64,000 nucleotides of DNA, taken from positions 3,014,501 to 3,078,500 of the forward strand of contig JARFJB010002472.1 of assembly GCA_036346205.1 (NCBI GenBank), read 5' to 3'. This DNA comes from Vesta saturnalis. Taxonomy: Eukaryota; Arthropoda; Insecta; Coleoptera; Lampyridae. Of this stretch, positions 24,321 through 36,305 are shown piece by piece; within the stretch, counting starts at the first letter, position 1; the number at the start of each line of letters is the position of its first letter. A program made the translations under genes and the position numbers. Under the pieces are notes generated by a model. The model ran no database searches, had not been told where the DNA came from, and saw only the letters and a program-made list of their open reading frames with translations.

Positions 24321-26580
24321 ATCCGTGGTTCCGTTATTATAACTAACTTTATGCAGTAACCTAATTTGCTTAAATCAAGGTCAATTGTAAGTCAAAAGCT
24401 TGTTTTGCATTAATCTTGTTACATGGAAAAAAGAACGAAAAGCATACATTCCGCTTACTTGCTTGTGCCTTCTATACTATACTCCAGCCACAATTATGAA
24501 TTCCCACCATATGTACTATAACTGGATAAGATCGGTAAGAACGAAGATAAGACTCTGAGAGGGAAGTTACTTTCCCAGCACACTAACGTAGGCACATATT
24601 AAGTGTGTATAGGTAAGCGGTACCAGTAGTGATCATTTACAAATTCTCATATAAAGGCTAACGGTAACAGCAATCGAACGTGTTTAGAGGGTATTACCAA
24701 TAACGTAACAGGTAGGTATTTATTATGCGGGGAAATATGTTGTTTTATTTGTAATGCCATTACCAATTTATAATTTCTAATTTGATTCAAAATCATAGCG
24801 AGATTACCAAACAGAAAATTATTAACGCAGATATGATTACCTTACTGACTAAACAATAATAATTGAAGTATCAAATATTAGATTTTTATCTAAATATTAC
24901 TTTTAGGTATTATTGGTTTCGTTGGTATGTGAAGTTTTTTAAATTTTCTGCAAATTAATACTACCTCTATCTTGTAACGCTTTCTCAAACTGAATTTCTA
25001 ACTACATTTATCTCTGTAAAGGAAACTAAACGTTAAACTATCGAATACTAGAGGGAGCCACATGTATAATAGATCTTGAACTTTGTACTAACAGTTCCTT
25101 GTTTCAGATCTGCTATTAATGCTACAAATTAGACATAGATGTCGCAACTTTTCATACGTTTGATAATGTAGGTATATTATATTCTTAAGCTTTATTTAAA
25201 AACAAAACGAATTCCTTCTGTTGTTATACCGACTTCAAAATAAATAATTCTGGCTATAAAATCATTATGAGTGGAGTTCTACCTGATTGTATTGAGTTTG
25301 ATGCAAATTATGACCTATTTGACCTTTCCATTAATTTCAGCTTCCAGATTATTTCTTGATTTCTTTTCAGATTTCATGAGTGAGTAAAGTTAGTCATTAA
25401 AATTATTACTGGTGTGGGTTTAAGGCAAACTCTATCTCCTGTAATTGCCTGAATTTGATTTCTACGTCAGGTATGTTTCAGTCAGAGGTACTACCTACAC
25501 AAAAATAAAACGCATTTTAAATGTTTTATTTTATGGTTTCAAAAAATTTTAAATCGTTTAAATCCACTATAAAGACTAGATTGATACAATATTCTTATAA
25601 TAATATAAATAGAATATAACAATACATAATAAAAATGAAAAACATCTTTTACAGTATCTTGTGAACATATAAGGTTTCGAGTTGGTAAAAATTTACCCAG
25701 ATACTCCTTTCAATATTACTATTTAAATGGAAAAAATGTGGTCAATTTGTTTTTTACAGAGGCAGTTTTACGATATACTTTTATTTAAAATATACTTAAA
25801 TTCGTTACCATTCCTCTTTCAAACCATTCTATAGTTTAACTTATCAATACGTTTATAAAATTATATCACAAAATACAGGGTTACAATTATTTTATATTTA
25901 ATAACTTTATATATATTTTTCTAGATCTATAACAAGAAACTTGGACAAGCGATATTAACTAGTTTCATAATTTTATAATAGGATAAATGGAAGTGGCCCC
26001 TTTTTAATAATATCTTCTACTAGCATAATCTAGATAATCCAGATTTATTTATTGCTCCTATTAGAAATTTTTACGCTTCCTAATTAATAGAAATTTTCTT
26101 TTTTTTTCAAATATTAAGCATTTAACATTAAGTATTAAATACGATTAAGATATGTGAATTTATAAAACGTTCTTGTTCTGTTACCTGTTAAATAATTAGT
26201 AAAATTGTATAATGAAATTGCGTTTGCGCTTTCAATAAATATTTAGGTTAAAAATGTTTTATATAGCACCATTTAGAACAACATTTATACATTAATATGA
26301 ACGCCGTAACCTACTAGTTTAGAAACAGCACAAATCTGTTCGAACGTTTTTCCAAATAAATCTCCAAATCAATGTAATTCTAATTTATATGTCTACAAAC
26401 AAAAATTTTAAATTATACTACTAACATGTATTAATGCATAGCTTTACTGATGCTCAAGATTAAAAATTGACAATATTCAGGATCGGTTAATTTTTCTAAA
26501 AAGGGATCAGCCATATTACGCATAATTAACTTAGAACACCAAACAGATAATGCCCATTTACTTTACAGCCTCACCCAATT
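24321..26580. other. Downstream flank and probable 3' UTR of the rdgC-like gene
   Basis: No coding region seen. The minus-strand 3' UTR of the exon ending at 26581 must begin here. Several AATAAA-type signals occur on the minus strand (for example near 26047 and 25524), but I cannot choose the poly(A) site. Confidence 0.4.
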
Positions 26581-27104
26581 CTATTTTCTAGCATTTCGAT
26601 TACTCAAAACTGGAGATTTTCCTAAGGTATTAATAATAGTAGAAGAAGAATCAGGAGACATTTGTGGAGAAGTACTGGTGATCGTAACAGTCACGTTTGA
26701 CGCCTTTGGGCTTGAAAGTAAAGGTGAATCTATATTATTTTCCACTACATCATGTACTGGTGACCCAAATAGTGACAAATGTAAATCTTGATTTTGATCT
26801 ACTTCTTTTCCATTCTCGTTAGGTAGTTGATATGAAACGCTTTCTTCTTTATCTTTACAGGGAAGACTGTTGATAGTTGTTGTTCCTTTTGAAAGACTAT
26901 CTGAAATAAATTTAAATTCTCTCCCTTGTTGTTCGGGATCTACCATTCTAAATGTTTCTAAAAATTCGTTGAGATCTACTAGACCATCTTTGTTCATATC
27001 CATCAGTCTACACATATCTAATAATTGATCGTGACTAATGGGATTAGGCATGTGTTCTCGAATTAAATTACAGGCATCAGAAAATTCTTCTATGCTGATG
27101 AAAC
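26581..27104 (-). CDS. rdgC: PPEF/rdgC protein phosphatase, terminal coding exon (EF-hands)
   Basis: Serine/threonine phosphatases with EF-hands (PPEF; Drosophila retinal degeneration C) are Ca2+-regulated PPP-family enzymes acting in sensory neurons. This is the last coding exon. The acceptor TTTTTAG is at 27105-27110 and the exon enters in phase 1. The split codon completes a canonical EF-hand loop with the previous exon (DKDNS-G-FISIEE). A second loop, DMNKDGLVDLNE, follows about 30 residues later, then EFLETFRMVD. The remaining ~115 residues are a low-complexity Ser/Thr-rich tail ending at a TAG at 26581-26583. The frame is intact. The catalytic domain is not in the window, so the name rests on the C-terminal region only. 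Confidence 0.92.
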
Positions 27105-28197
27105 CTAAAAATTGAATTTACGATTAGTACGATAAGTGCATAAGGGGCGAGCATTGTAAAAAGCTTAACGAAAGAGAACGGCGAAGAACATAATTTTGAA
27201 CCTTTGCAAGATGTATTTGCACCATTTTATAAATTTACTTTATAAATATGTGATCGACCTAGTTTGGTGTAAATATAAACGCATCTCATCAACTTTACTA
27301 CGACCACAATCAACGTATCAATAATTCATGGACATTTATAAACAAGCACCACTTAGATATACTCTTTCCAAATAGCTATTTGAATTTCGTATTTATGAGT
27401 TGATAATATGACCATCAATTGCATTTAAACTTGAAGCTCGTAAAAAAATATGCTAAGCTTGATAACACGATAAAATCTAACGTATAACCCTCATTTCTTA
27501 AAGTAATAGGTCTTGACCAGAGATTATTTAGTAGCATGGTCGCTTCGAATTGATCAAATGGAAAGGAGAACGAGATTAATCCGTTTAGAAGATAGATAAT
27601 AAAAATTTCCTAGTGCCACGAATTTTATTTAATCAATTAAATGATTTTAGACTAAAATAAAGATTTATTTATGAGATGACTTTTGGATCGTGCGTGAATC
27701 AAAATTTATGGTTGTAATAATTATTAGTCAAATATAGCAGTACAATCATCTATTATAACTTAACTTAAATTAAAACTTAACTTAACCTTCACGCCATTCC
27801 CTTGCGGTGTAGGCAAAACAATCCTTGTCTCTTATTTATTTTTCATTCACAATCTTTCTCCGCATACCTCCCTAGTTTCCGCAAGGTTCATACATTGTCT
27901 CTGACATGTCCTTTTATTTTTAAAACTCCTTGTAGTAGAGGTCAAAATGAATCGTTTGGATCCAATTTATTTATATTATAAAATGTGCCGTTCGCCCGTG
28001 AGAAGAGTTCAAAGTTTACGTAAAAAAAACACATTTTTGTTCAATGTTCAGAAATGAGTGAAACAAATTGAATGAAATTTGACAAAAGTGCATTTTAGAG
28101 GATTACTCTCCCTTCGGTAATCAAAGAAATCCAAAACAAATTGTAGAAGGGTTAAAACCACCCTCATCACCTGATACTTTTTTCAGAACTTTCTTAG

Positions 28198-30531
28198 CCT
28201 TCCGTCGGGCGCAATGCAAATCCTAATACGATCGGGTGCAATTCATCTGACAGATTAATGTATACAATTAATGCAATTTTTGAGTGTAGGCACAGAAAAA
28301 CGTTTCAAACTAAACTTTTCACTTATATTTGCGTTTATTTATACTTTCAGCTAACGTTTTAATATTTCTTCGCAGTTTTCATTTACAAACTTGAACAAAT
28401 CATCAAATTGTTCCAAAAAAAAAACTTTTCTCAAAAACATAACTCAAAATTCACTTTAACTTTATAATACAAGTCAACATAATCATAAAAATCAAAAAAT
28501 TAAAATAATGAAAAGTGATTCATGAGCTAGGTTGAGGCACTATACAAGCTGAATCATAACATTTTTCACATATTATCTTGACATGCTCCAAATAGAATAC
28601 TTCAACTTTACATTTCAGACATTTATATTTTGAATAGCGAATTTTTTTCATTTGACGACATTTGGAACACCTCTTCCTCTGTTCGTCGTGGCATGCAGGT
28701 GCAGGGATATCCTGATGTTGTGAAGTAGGCTGGAACTCACGTAGTTCGTTTTGTAGTTGAATAGGCATTCCCTTTGTTTGAATGCTCCTTCTGTGGAGTT
28801 TCAAACGCAGCTCGTTGCATAGAGCTTTCAGAAAACCTCGCCTTCTGCTGGCGTTTGAATCGGAATTGTTATTGAAGACATATTCACTCCTGCATTAATA
28901 CCTGCTATATTTAGTAGTGCAAAGAAAACCACCATTGGCCATCTTTGTACATTTCTTGATACATTATAGGTAGCGCACAATTTGTCAACTACATCGACTC
29001 CAGATTTGGTGGCGTTATAATCCAAAACCATTTGCGGTTTTCGTGTGACTGCATCAACTTCGTCGTCATCGTCCATGCTTGAAATTAGAAGCTCTAATCC
29101 ATAACTGTTGAAACAGTTGTCGCACGTTACGTTACGTCCTAACCACACAACGGTTGAACAATTCTCATGACCACGTCTTGCGGCTTATTGCTTATCACAA
29201 AGGGACCTTCTGGCTGTTTGCCTTCATATATCTCTAAGTTATGTGTATAGAACATTTTGGCATCAACGGCAGCATAAATCTTGATACCGTACTTATTGGG
29301 GGTCGATGGGATGTACTGTATAAATGAGAATCTCCCACGAAACCTTTACAGCCTTTCATTTACAGTAACATCTTTTCCAGGTGAGTAACTCTTTTGACAG
29401 TTTGTTACAAACAGGTCAAAAATCTCTGAACTGCTGCTAGTTTATCGCATCGTTTTCTCTGATATCTCGTATTTACATCATCCAAGCGAGTACACTTCAT
29501 AAGGAACTTGAACCTTTTTAAGTTCATTACCAAATGAAAAAACTGTATACCAAAACCATCTTCACTCCATAACTCTTCTAACGACTGCCTATTGCTCCTT
29601 AGAACGTCTGCAAGATAGAGCAAGCCAATAAAACTGCGAAATTCAGTAAAATCAGTAGGATTTGCACCCCTTTCTCTTGAATAGTTTTCTTTTATTTTCT
29701 CAATGTATATATTTGTATACTTTACGATCAATTCAATTATGTCATTCGAAAAAAAATTATTCCAGCATTCATTCTTGCATTCCGAGCATTTCCAGTGGGG
29801 CCAGGTAATCGCAACATTATGTGCTCTCCTTCTGATTCTATCTGAAGGCTTTACTTTTGACCGTTTAGTACCTAGATAAAACTCTTGACCAGCCGTTTCG
29901 TCTTCATCAGAGTTTTCACCGTCTTGGTCAGTATTAGAATCCTTTTCTCTTTGTTCTACATCTTCTTCAGTATCAGTGTCGGACTCGTCATCTCCATTGT
30001 TCTCACTATTTCGTGTTCACCCCACAAAATAAAATGGATTTCCGCTAAGTCTGCAGTGTTCCGCAGGTCAAACTTCCGAGGAAGTTCTTTTGATGTTGAA
30101 GCCATTGGGGTAGTAGATTGCTTTGATAAAGAAGCCATTCCTTTCAGAAAAAAAATAATCCTATTACACGATCGGGCGCACTAATCTGACCGATTACTAT
30201 TTGTATCTTACAGTAAATAATGGTCAATATCACTAAATTAGGAACTAGAAATTGTTACACATGCTATTTTAGGTTCAAGAAATAAATATAAACAAAAAAA
30301 AGTGAAAATTCGAAAATCAAAAATACACGATCGGGCGCAATTCATCTGAGAGATTAATACACCCCTCGCGACACTCAGCCAAGTACTGGAGAAAAAACGA
30401 AAACGATCTTTTATAAGTGGGGGGAAGACATGAAGCTACTAGGGGACTCACTCCACTCCCCTCCGATCTCGTTGATTGGTGAAAAAAAACTCGTGACTTC
30501 ATCTCACAGATTAGTTGCGCCCGACGGAAGG
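28198..30531 (-). mobile_element. piggyBac-like element inserted in a mariner TIR
   Basis: The ends are 17-bp perfect inverted repeats, CCTTCCGTCGGGCGCAA. The right side is followed by TTAA (30532-30535); the left is preceded by TTAG (28194-28197), a one-base change from the piggyBac target TTAA. The uninterrupted copy of the host TIR at about 31910 reads through this junction, which defines the insertion exactly. Three direct copies of an ACGATCGGGYGCA...TCTGA.AGATTA motif lie subterminally, at about 28228, 30168 and 30328. The size (2334 bp) is normal for the family. Confidence 0.92.
28520..30138 (-). pseudogene. piggyBac-type transposase, decayed
   Basis: Starts at ATG 30138 (MASLSKQSTT). 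A frameshift near 30005 leads into an acidic stretch and then the DDE domain: FRSFIGLLYLADVLR (29630) and MNLKRFKFLMKCTRLDD (29500). The first Asp is in IYAAVDA (29265), the second in VTCDNCF (29125) and the third in KSGVDVVD (28990). YNVSRNVQRWPMVVFFALLN follows. The C-terminus is a Cys-rich zinc-binding tail (RCSKCRQ ... CEKC). About 60 residues normally lying between the second and third Asp are missing, and there are frame changes near 29400, 29150 and 28820. All three Asp remain, but the gene cannot be translated through. Confidence 0.88.
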
Positions 30532-30684
30532 TTAAAGGTAGTAATACGGTTCTCAATTTTTTTAGCGAGAAGACATCGTTTGTTGTTCATTGTAAATGTT
30601 CCAATAATTTCTTCAATTTTATTATTATCGCGAGTACCATTACTTATTATTTAATTGTTGTTGTTACTTTAGTTGCTATTAAAT

Positions 30685-31696
30685 ATGGATTTCTATTTTA
30701 ATGGGCTGACCAACATGATCTTAGATCTTGGATTCTGTCAAGGTGCAGAAGTGCCCGCGTATATCAAGAGAGGTATCCGAACCGGAGAATTCCGAATCAT
30801 AAAGCTTTTGCCCGAATCGAGAGACGTCTTCGAGAAACATGGAAGTTGTAACCAGTCAGAATTAACGCTGGAAAACCCCGAGTCCGAAGACCTAGTGCGG
30901 AACAAGCTGTTCTTGAAATAATCGATGACAATCCTGAGACCAGTACCAGATCTGTGCAACGACAAACATGACTTCCAAAGTAAATCGGATCTGCAGAGAA
31001 CAATGAATTCATCCATTTCACATACAAACAGTGCAAGAGTTATTATCACTTGACCACGGATCACGTTTAAATTTTTCACAAATTGTTCGGGAACGCAGAA
31101 TACTTGACAACAGATTCCACACTAACATGTTGTTTACTAATGAGCCTTGTTTTACACGTCGTGGCTTGACGAATCTGCACAATGAGCATATTTATACTGA
31201 TGAAAACCCACATGCTATTAAAGCTAGACACTGTCAACGAGAATTTAAAATTAATATTTGGATTGGATTCGGCAATTTTTTGGTTGGGCCGATCCAATTG
31301 CCAGATCGTCTAAATGGCGCCAGTTACCTTCGCTTCCTTCATGAAATTTTGACAGATTTATTAGACGACTTGCCCCTTAATCTTCATCGAAACATGTTCT
31401 TCATTCACGAAGGTGCAACACCTCATTTTGCACGTGCAGTAAAAGAATATCTGAACGAACAATTTCCTGGTAGATGGATTGGTAGAAGACAAGAAGCTCC
31501 TATTTAATGGCCTCAGCGGTCTCCAAATTTAAATCCGTGCGACTTCTTTATCTGGGGAGCGTTAAAAACAAAAGTGTACGAGGTTCAAATTAATACTTCC
31601 GAACAGCTGTGGAGCAGAATCCAAAATGCCATAAACGCACTACGAATTGACCTTTGTATTGATGAAGGTGGCCGTCATATTGAACATTTATTATAA
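30685..31696 (+). pseudogene. Mariner-like transposase with two substituted catalytic residues
   Basis: ATG at 30685 starts MDFYFNGLTNMILDLGFCQG, the usual mariner N-terminus. The frame breaks at about 30900 and resumes at 31031. First catalytic site: LFTNEPCF, with Asn where Asp is expected. TNLHNEHIYTDENPHA and NIWIGF follow. Second site: FIHEGATPHF, with Glu for Asp. RWIGRR is followed by a stop (31506), then WPQRSPNLNPCDFFIWG with the third Asp retained. The C-terminus ends at HIEHLL and TAA 31696. The spacing between sites two and three is 43 positions including the stop. Inactive. Confidence 0.87.
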
Positions 31697-32483
31697 AAAA
31701 AGGTTTTGTGTTTGTTTCCACTGCCAACTAAATTTTATATTACAATTTTATTAAACTCGTACTAGGAATATCTGTTAGCAGTATTTAATAAAACATTTTT
31801 TCCTTCGAAGTTATGCGGAATGCGAAATTTTTACAAGAGCAACAAAATGAAGATAACTAATGGGTCTTCTCGCTAAAAAAAATTGAGACCCGTATTACCA
31901 CTCCTAAGAAAGTTCTGAGAAAAATATCAGGAGATGAGAGTGGTTTTAACCCTTCTACGATTTCTTTTCGGTTTCTTTGATTACCGAAATTTCATTCAAT
32001 TTGTTTCACTCATTCCTGAACAACATACAGAAATATGTTTTTTTTATGTAAACTTTGAACTCTTCTCACGGGCAAACGGTACATCTTGATATATAAATAA
32101 ATTGGAGTCAATCGACTTATTTTGATTTCTACTATATGTGGTAGCTCTGTGTCCCAGCAATTTTGGGGCACCATGTATTTGCTTTGTTAATATTGCGTTG
32201 TTCATTCTCTCAGTGTGACCAAACCAACGTAGTATTATACAACAAGATAATTGCAATTCTCGATTACACGAGAAGTGTTGCCTAAAACACCACGAGACCG
32301 TTCATAGATGGGTGTTTCTCAAGGCAACACATCCTGTTTCGAGCATTTACAATTGTCGAGTTGCGTACAGATAGACTATACCATGAACTAAAAATAAAAA
32401 ATAACAGAAAAAGGTTTTTAATAATTGTAAATATTAAGTGTGCAATTATTGCAGACATTCGTTTGCGCAGAAACTGTGACGTT

Positions 32484-33573
32484 TTAAGAACTAGACGCTT
32501 CCTCATTGGCAAGGGCGTGTTCTTCTCTTAAATTTGAAATTATGGTTTGGTGATATTCGTCACGTAACTGGAGATATGGTTTATTGGAATTTGCTGAATA
32601 ATGGTCCGTACTGTTAATTATTTCTTGAACACTCGTTCCAGCACTTAATAATTGACTAACAGCGGTTGATCTAATAGAATGGTCTTTTGGTATTTGTCCC
32701 TATGACTTCTGCACCTAATTTGGTCCATTTACTTATCTCGTTGGTACCGAGTGCCATATTCCTGTACCAACAACAATTAGAATACTTATTCCAGTCTTTA
32801 TTCATAGCTAAAATGTCGCGTTGCTTTGATATTGCTCGTGCGTTTGGACAGTCTCAATAATCTAATCGGACAATGAGCAGGATTATTAGTATTTGGTCGG
32901 AACCATTTGCTGTCAGTAGTTCGTTGATTTCCACCTTGGGCGTTTTTTGAAACAAGCAGCACTATATTCGATTCTTCCTGTTGTTTTACCAAAGTTATCA
33001 ACTTCGTAATCAAAATAATCTAGAAGACATGAACAGCATCACCATCACGCCACGCGAGTTCTAAAGAAGCGCTATGGTAAAACTTTCTTTGCAATCCCAT
33101 CGGTTTGTTTTCGTCTGACTTATCCTATGTGTTCTGCATGTCTCCAGTTAATGCAGTAGAGCTACTTTTCCTTTTTCTGGAATAGATTTAATGGTTCTGC
33201 GCTTTGTATTCTTGGCTAGGACGGCTGTTTGGGAAACAATGTCTAAATGGATCGACTAAATTCCTCAAAATCTTTTTGCTGCAGCATTTTAGTCTTAAGG
33301 TTTCAAATGGGTTTAATAACACCTTTGTTCTATTCGGTTCCGTCCTTTTTCCTCATGTTGAATGAGAAATCCTTAAGTATTAATGCCAGTTCTTCGTTTG
33401 ATGTGTCCCCATTAAGTTGGTAACCTCGGGCGTCACTGAACTCCTGGAACTGACGGGAAACGTATTGCTCTGTTTTTACTGTATTTACTGGTTTGCCGTT
33501 TTCTAACATGTCGTCTATCAATTCAGTGGAATTATTGCCAAAACGGTCTATTCTTACAAATTCAGACAGTTCT
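32484..33573 (-). pseudogene. Crypton-like tyrosine recombinase, decayed
   Basis: The minus-strand N-terminal part (33573-33330) reads ELSEFVRIDRFG ... VNTVKTEQYVSRQFQEF ... ELALILKDFSFNMRKKDGTE. This is the core-binding pattern shared by Cryptons and Crypton-derived genes (KIAA1958/QRICH1/ZMYM-type, DUF3504). The C-terminal part (about 32760-32484) reads LGTNEISKWTK, then after a frameshift DHSIRSTAVSQLLSAGTS, STDHYSANSNKPYLQL. This supplies the H-x-x-R, second-box His and nucleophilic Tyr expected of a tyrosine recombinase. The middle has many stops and the first catalytic Arg is not clear. The stop is at 32484-32486. Confidence 0.65.
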
Positions 33574-34970
33574 TAATTAATGGCGTTTCTAAACTGTCAA
33601 GGTTTTGATTCATTGCATACTAGAATCTGGTTGCAATGTTGGGCGAATATACAAAGGTTTGTGTAATCCGATTATACAAAGGTTAGTATATTCGGAATTG
33701 CCATAGTTACTGCAATAACCGTTCGAATACATCGTAACTAGGTAACATTACGCATTACTATCGGTGGATAAAGAAATGAAAGGTATAGTATATCTATCAA
33801 ATATAATAGTATGATCAAGACAATATTTCCTTGCCTAATTTTTTTCGGAGACAGTGTAACCTAAAAACGTATGGTACAGGTTAAATCTAGCCTAAAAATA
33901 TGAAATTTATTCTAATATCTTGAAGTAAAGTGCTAAATCGTGGAAGTAGTCCTTACGAATAATATAGTTTGTTCCTATCCAAAGGGCAGCTATATATTTC
34001 TTCCATAATATAATTTTTGTCATTCCGGGATTAAATATATTATTTCAGTCCCTGAAGTATCTCTTTTAGTCTGTAGGGATTCAGAATAACTTTTAATCGC
34101 TTGGGACGTAAATATTAGAATTTGGGACATTTGTTGTGAAGCAAAACCTTCGCGACAAATTGACTTAGATATATAACCACATTCCTAATGATGAATGGCA
34201 TGCCATTTCGCTTCTGGGTATTTAAAACTTCGGGATGAGTTTTGGTAAATTTAGTTTCGGAATAATAAAAAATACCATATATACTATGGGACTGAGTAAT
34301 CTTTTAAGCGCTCGAGTGACTGGAGCCCTCAACTTCGTCTCGGGGTTCAACATTCACTCGCGGGATTAATAGTAGTGCCTCAGTATTTATTTTAGCGTAC
34401 ACGGTTTACATTTTACCGTAGCTTGGGGCAAGTGCAACCCATGACGTTTTCACTGATTACACTGCACTGAGACCAGTGAAGCCATAAATTCATAAACTTT
34501 AGTTCATATTAAACAACCATTTATGATACATTTTATAATACAATTATTCGATAATGTAAGCGTCGAAGGATATACTCAGAAAGCAAACTGGTTCTTGTTA
34601 ATAGTATGTAGATCTGGTAGAGAAGTAATACGTCGCTTTTGTCACCATTCTTGATGATACAATGAATCAACCAACTAAGGGATCTTCTTGCTCTTTTAAC
34701 TTCTTGTGTCAAATTGTCTTCACTGCTACCTGAAATCTGACAAGCAGGGTAGATGATTTAGCCTAGAGGCACTTGATTTATATTCTTCCGTGCTAATTCG
34801 TTTGGTTTGTTTATTCCGGGGAACATAATCTTATAACTTTTATACATCCCTCCTAGTCATAGGACAGTGCTGGCTCATCCCAAAAACATATTCAACGGTC
34901 TTATTATCTCGTAAATAATAATTTTGTAAAAGTACAGCAAACATTTGCCACAAATAATTTTTATTTCCCT
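33574..34970. other. No gene recognised; one hairpin repeat
   Basis: AT-rich sequence without ORFs of interest. At about 34310-34375 a G+C-richer segment (CTCGAGTGA ... GGAGCCC ... GGGGTTC ... TCACTCG) can fold into a hairpin. At 33646-33692 TATACAAAGGTT occurs twice between CGAATATAC and GTATATTCG. Confidence 0.45.
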
Positions 34971-34975
34971 GTAGA

Positions 34976-35142
34976 AGTCATAGTTGTTGTAATTGTCGTA
35001 CTCGCAATTGTAGTCGTAACCATTGTCGTAGTAGTAATCTTAGTCATAAACGTGGTCCTAGTCGTACTCGTAATCGTAGTCATAGGCATAGTTACAGTTA
35101 CAGTTACAGTCACGGTCGCAGTCATAGTTGTACATTGTTAGG
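34976..35142. repeat. Degenerate (GTCGTA)n hexanucleotide array
   Basis: Units of GTCGTA/GTCATA/GTTACA over about 165 bases, more diverged than the arrays at 35655 and 40217. Confidence 0.85.
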
Positions 35143-35654
35143 AATTATTTTCTAACAATTTTACCGTTAATGCAATTGTGACTATCGGTCTATCTATGAC
35201 ATTTATTCTATAACATAATGCTCTTTAAAAAATACCCTTTGCTTAATGAATTTTTTTACTTTCGGCGAGAAAAATGTTTTATTCATTTCGTTACTTGCCT
35301 TCTACCTCTACAAGATTTTTTGGATACTAAAGAATTTCTTTATACATAAAATGATTAATTTTATGCCCATGGCCTTCCAAATTGCACATCTTTGCTTATA
35401 TCACGTTTTATATTATTTAACCATCATTCACACGCCAATAGTTGCATTTAACCGTGAGTTCGGTGTGGGATCTACTCTCCAATTGGTAATTTGGCTTTTT
35501 TTCGTGTTGTTATAACCTCATTCCGGCAAGAGTCGTAAAAATGCTGTGCCTATTGTTTAAATGTAAATATTTTAGGGGTTGTGATTGGGACTAAAAAAAT
35601 GGTTTACCTCGTTGGTGACCGTGCATACTCTTTCAAAACCTATATACAGGGCGT
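35143..35654. other. No gene recognised
   Basis: An 89-codon ORF (35246-35515, plus) is rich in aromatic and hydrophobic residues and might be read as membrane-spanning. I see no family motif, and AT-rich sequence gives such ORFs by chance. Confidence 0.4.
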
Positions 35655-35766
35655 GGTCTTGGTCGTGGTAGTGGTCGTGATCGTAGTCCTCATAGTCATA
35701 GTCGTAGCCGTTGTCGTAGTCGTAGTCGCTAGCCGTAGTCGTAGTCGTAGTCATAGTCATTAGGGT
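35655..35766. repeat. (GTCGTA)n hexanucleotide array
   Basis: About 110 bases of GTCGTA/GTCATA/GTGGTC units lying about 200 bp outside the left TIR of the element that starts near 35974. Confidence 0.92.
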
Positions 35767-36305
35767 GGTGCGAAAAAATTCAAGTTTTGAATTCATAGTT
35801 GTTGTAGTGCGGAAAAGTTGCGATTGGTACATAGAAGAAAAACAAAAAGAATTTTTGAAATCGGAGTTTATCTTCCGATCGCGCAATCGGCCGAAAGTTT
35901 CATAAAATAACTGAAAATCGTAATTACTTCATAAATTTATTTTAATTTTTTGTTTTGATATTTTTAGTTCCTATAGCAAATTTTTTTTATATCAAGCATT
36001 GAAAAACAATAAAAAACACTATTTTTGGCTCTAGGGGTATATCTTCCGATCGCGCTTCCGATCAGTCTCATAAAATTAGTGAAAATCGTATTCATTCATC
36101 TGGCCGCCACCGACTACGTTTCAAAACAGCGCTAGTGTTTCTGCCGGGCGTCTGCTGCGCACGCATCGCTGGGCACACCGGCATAGTCAGTTGTCACTCT
36201 TTGTGTTAGTTGGCAAGAGTTAGCAGAGAAATACCTTGTGTTTCACCGCTAATTATGCACGTTTTGTTCGTGAGTTGAGTGTTTGTGCTCAGTTTCGTTA
36301 CCGAA

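Larger units (their letters stand above)
27893..32175 (+). mobile_element. Mariner-like element with long TIRs, interrupted by piggyBac
   Basis: The arms align as inverted repeats. Left 27975-28197 plus 30532-30575 matches right 31875-32090, for example CCCGTGAGAAGAGTTCAAAG on the left against CTTTGAACTCTTCTCACGGG on the right. The right end GGGGCACCATG|TA (32175) resembles the common GGGGCACCCTGTA terminus. The left end, at TACATTGT (27891), is eroded but equally spaced from the arm. Without the piggyBac the element is about 1.95 kb. A decayed transposase gene lies between the arms. Confidence 0.82.
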
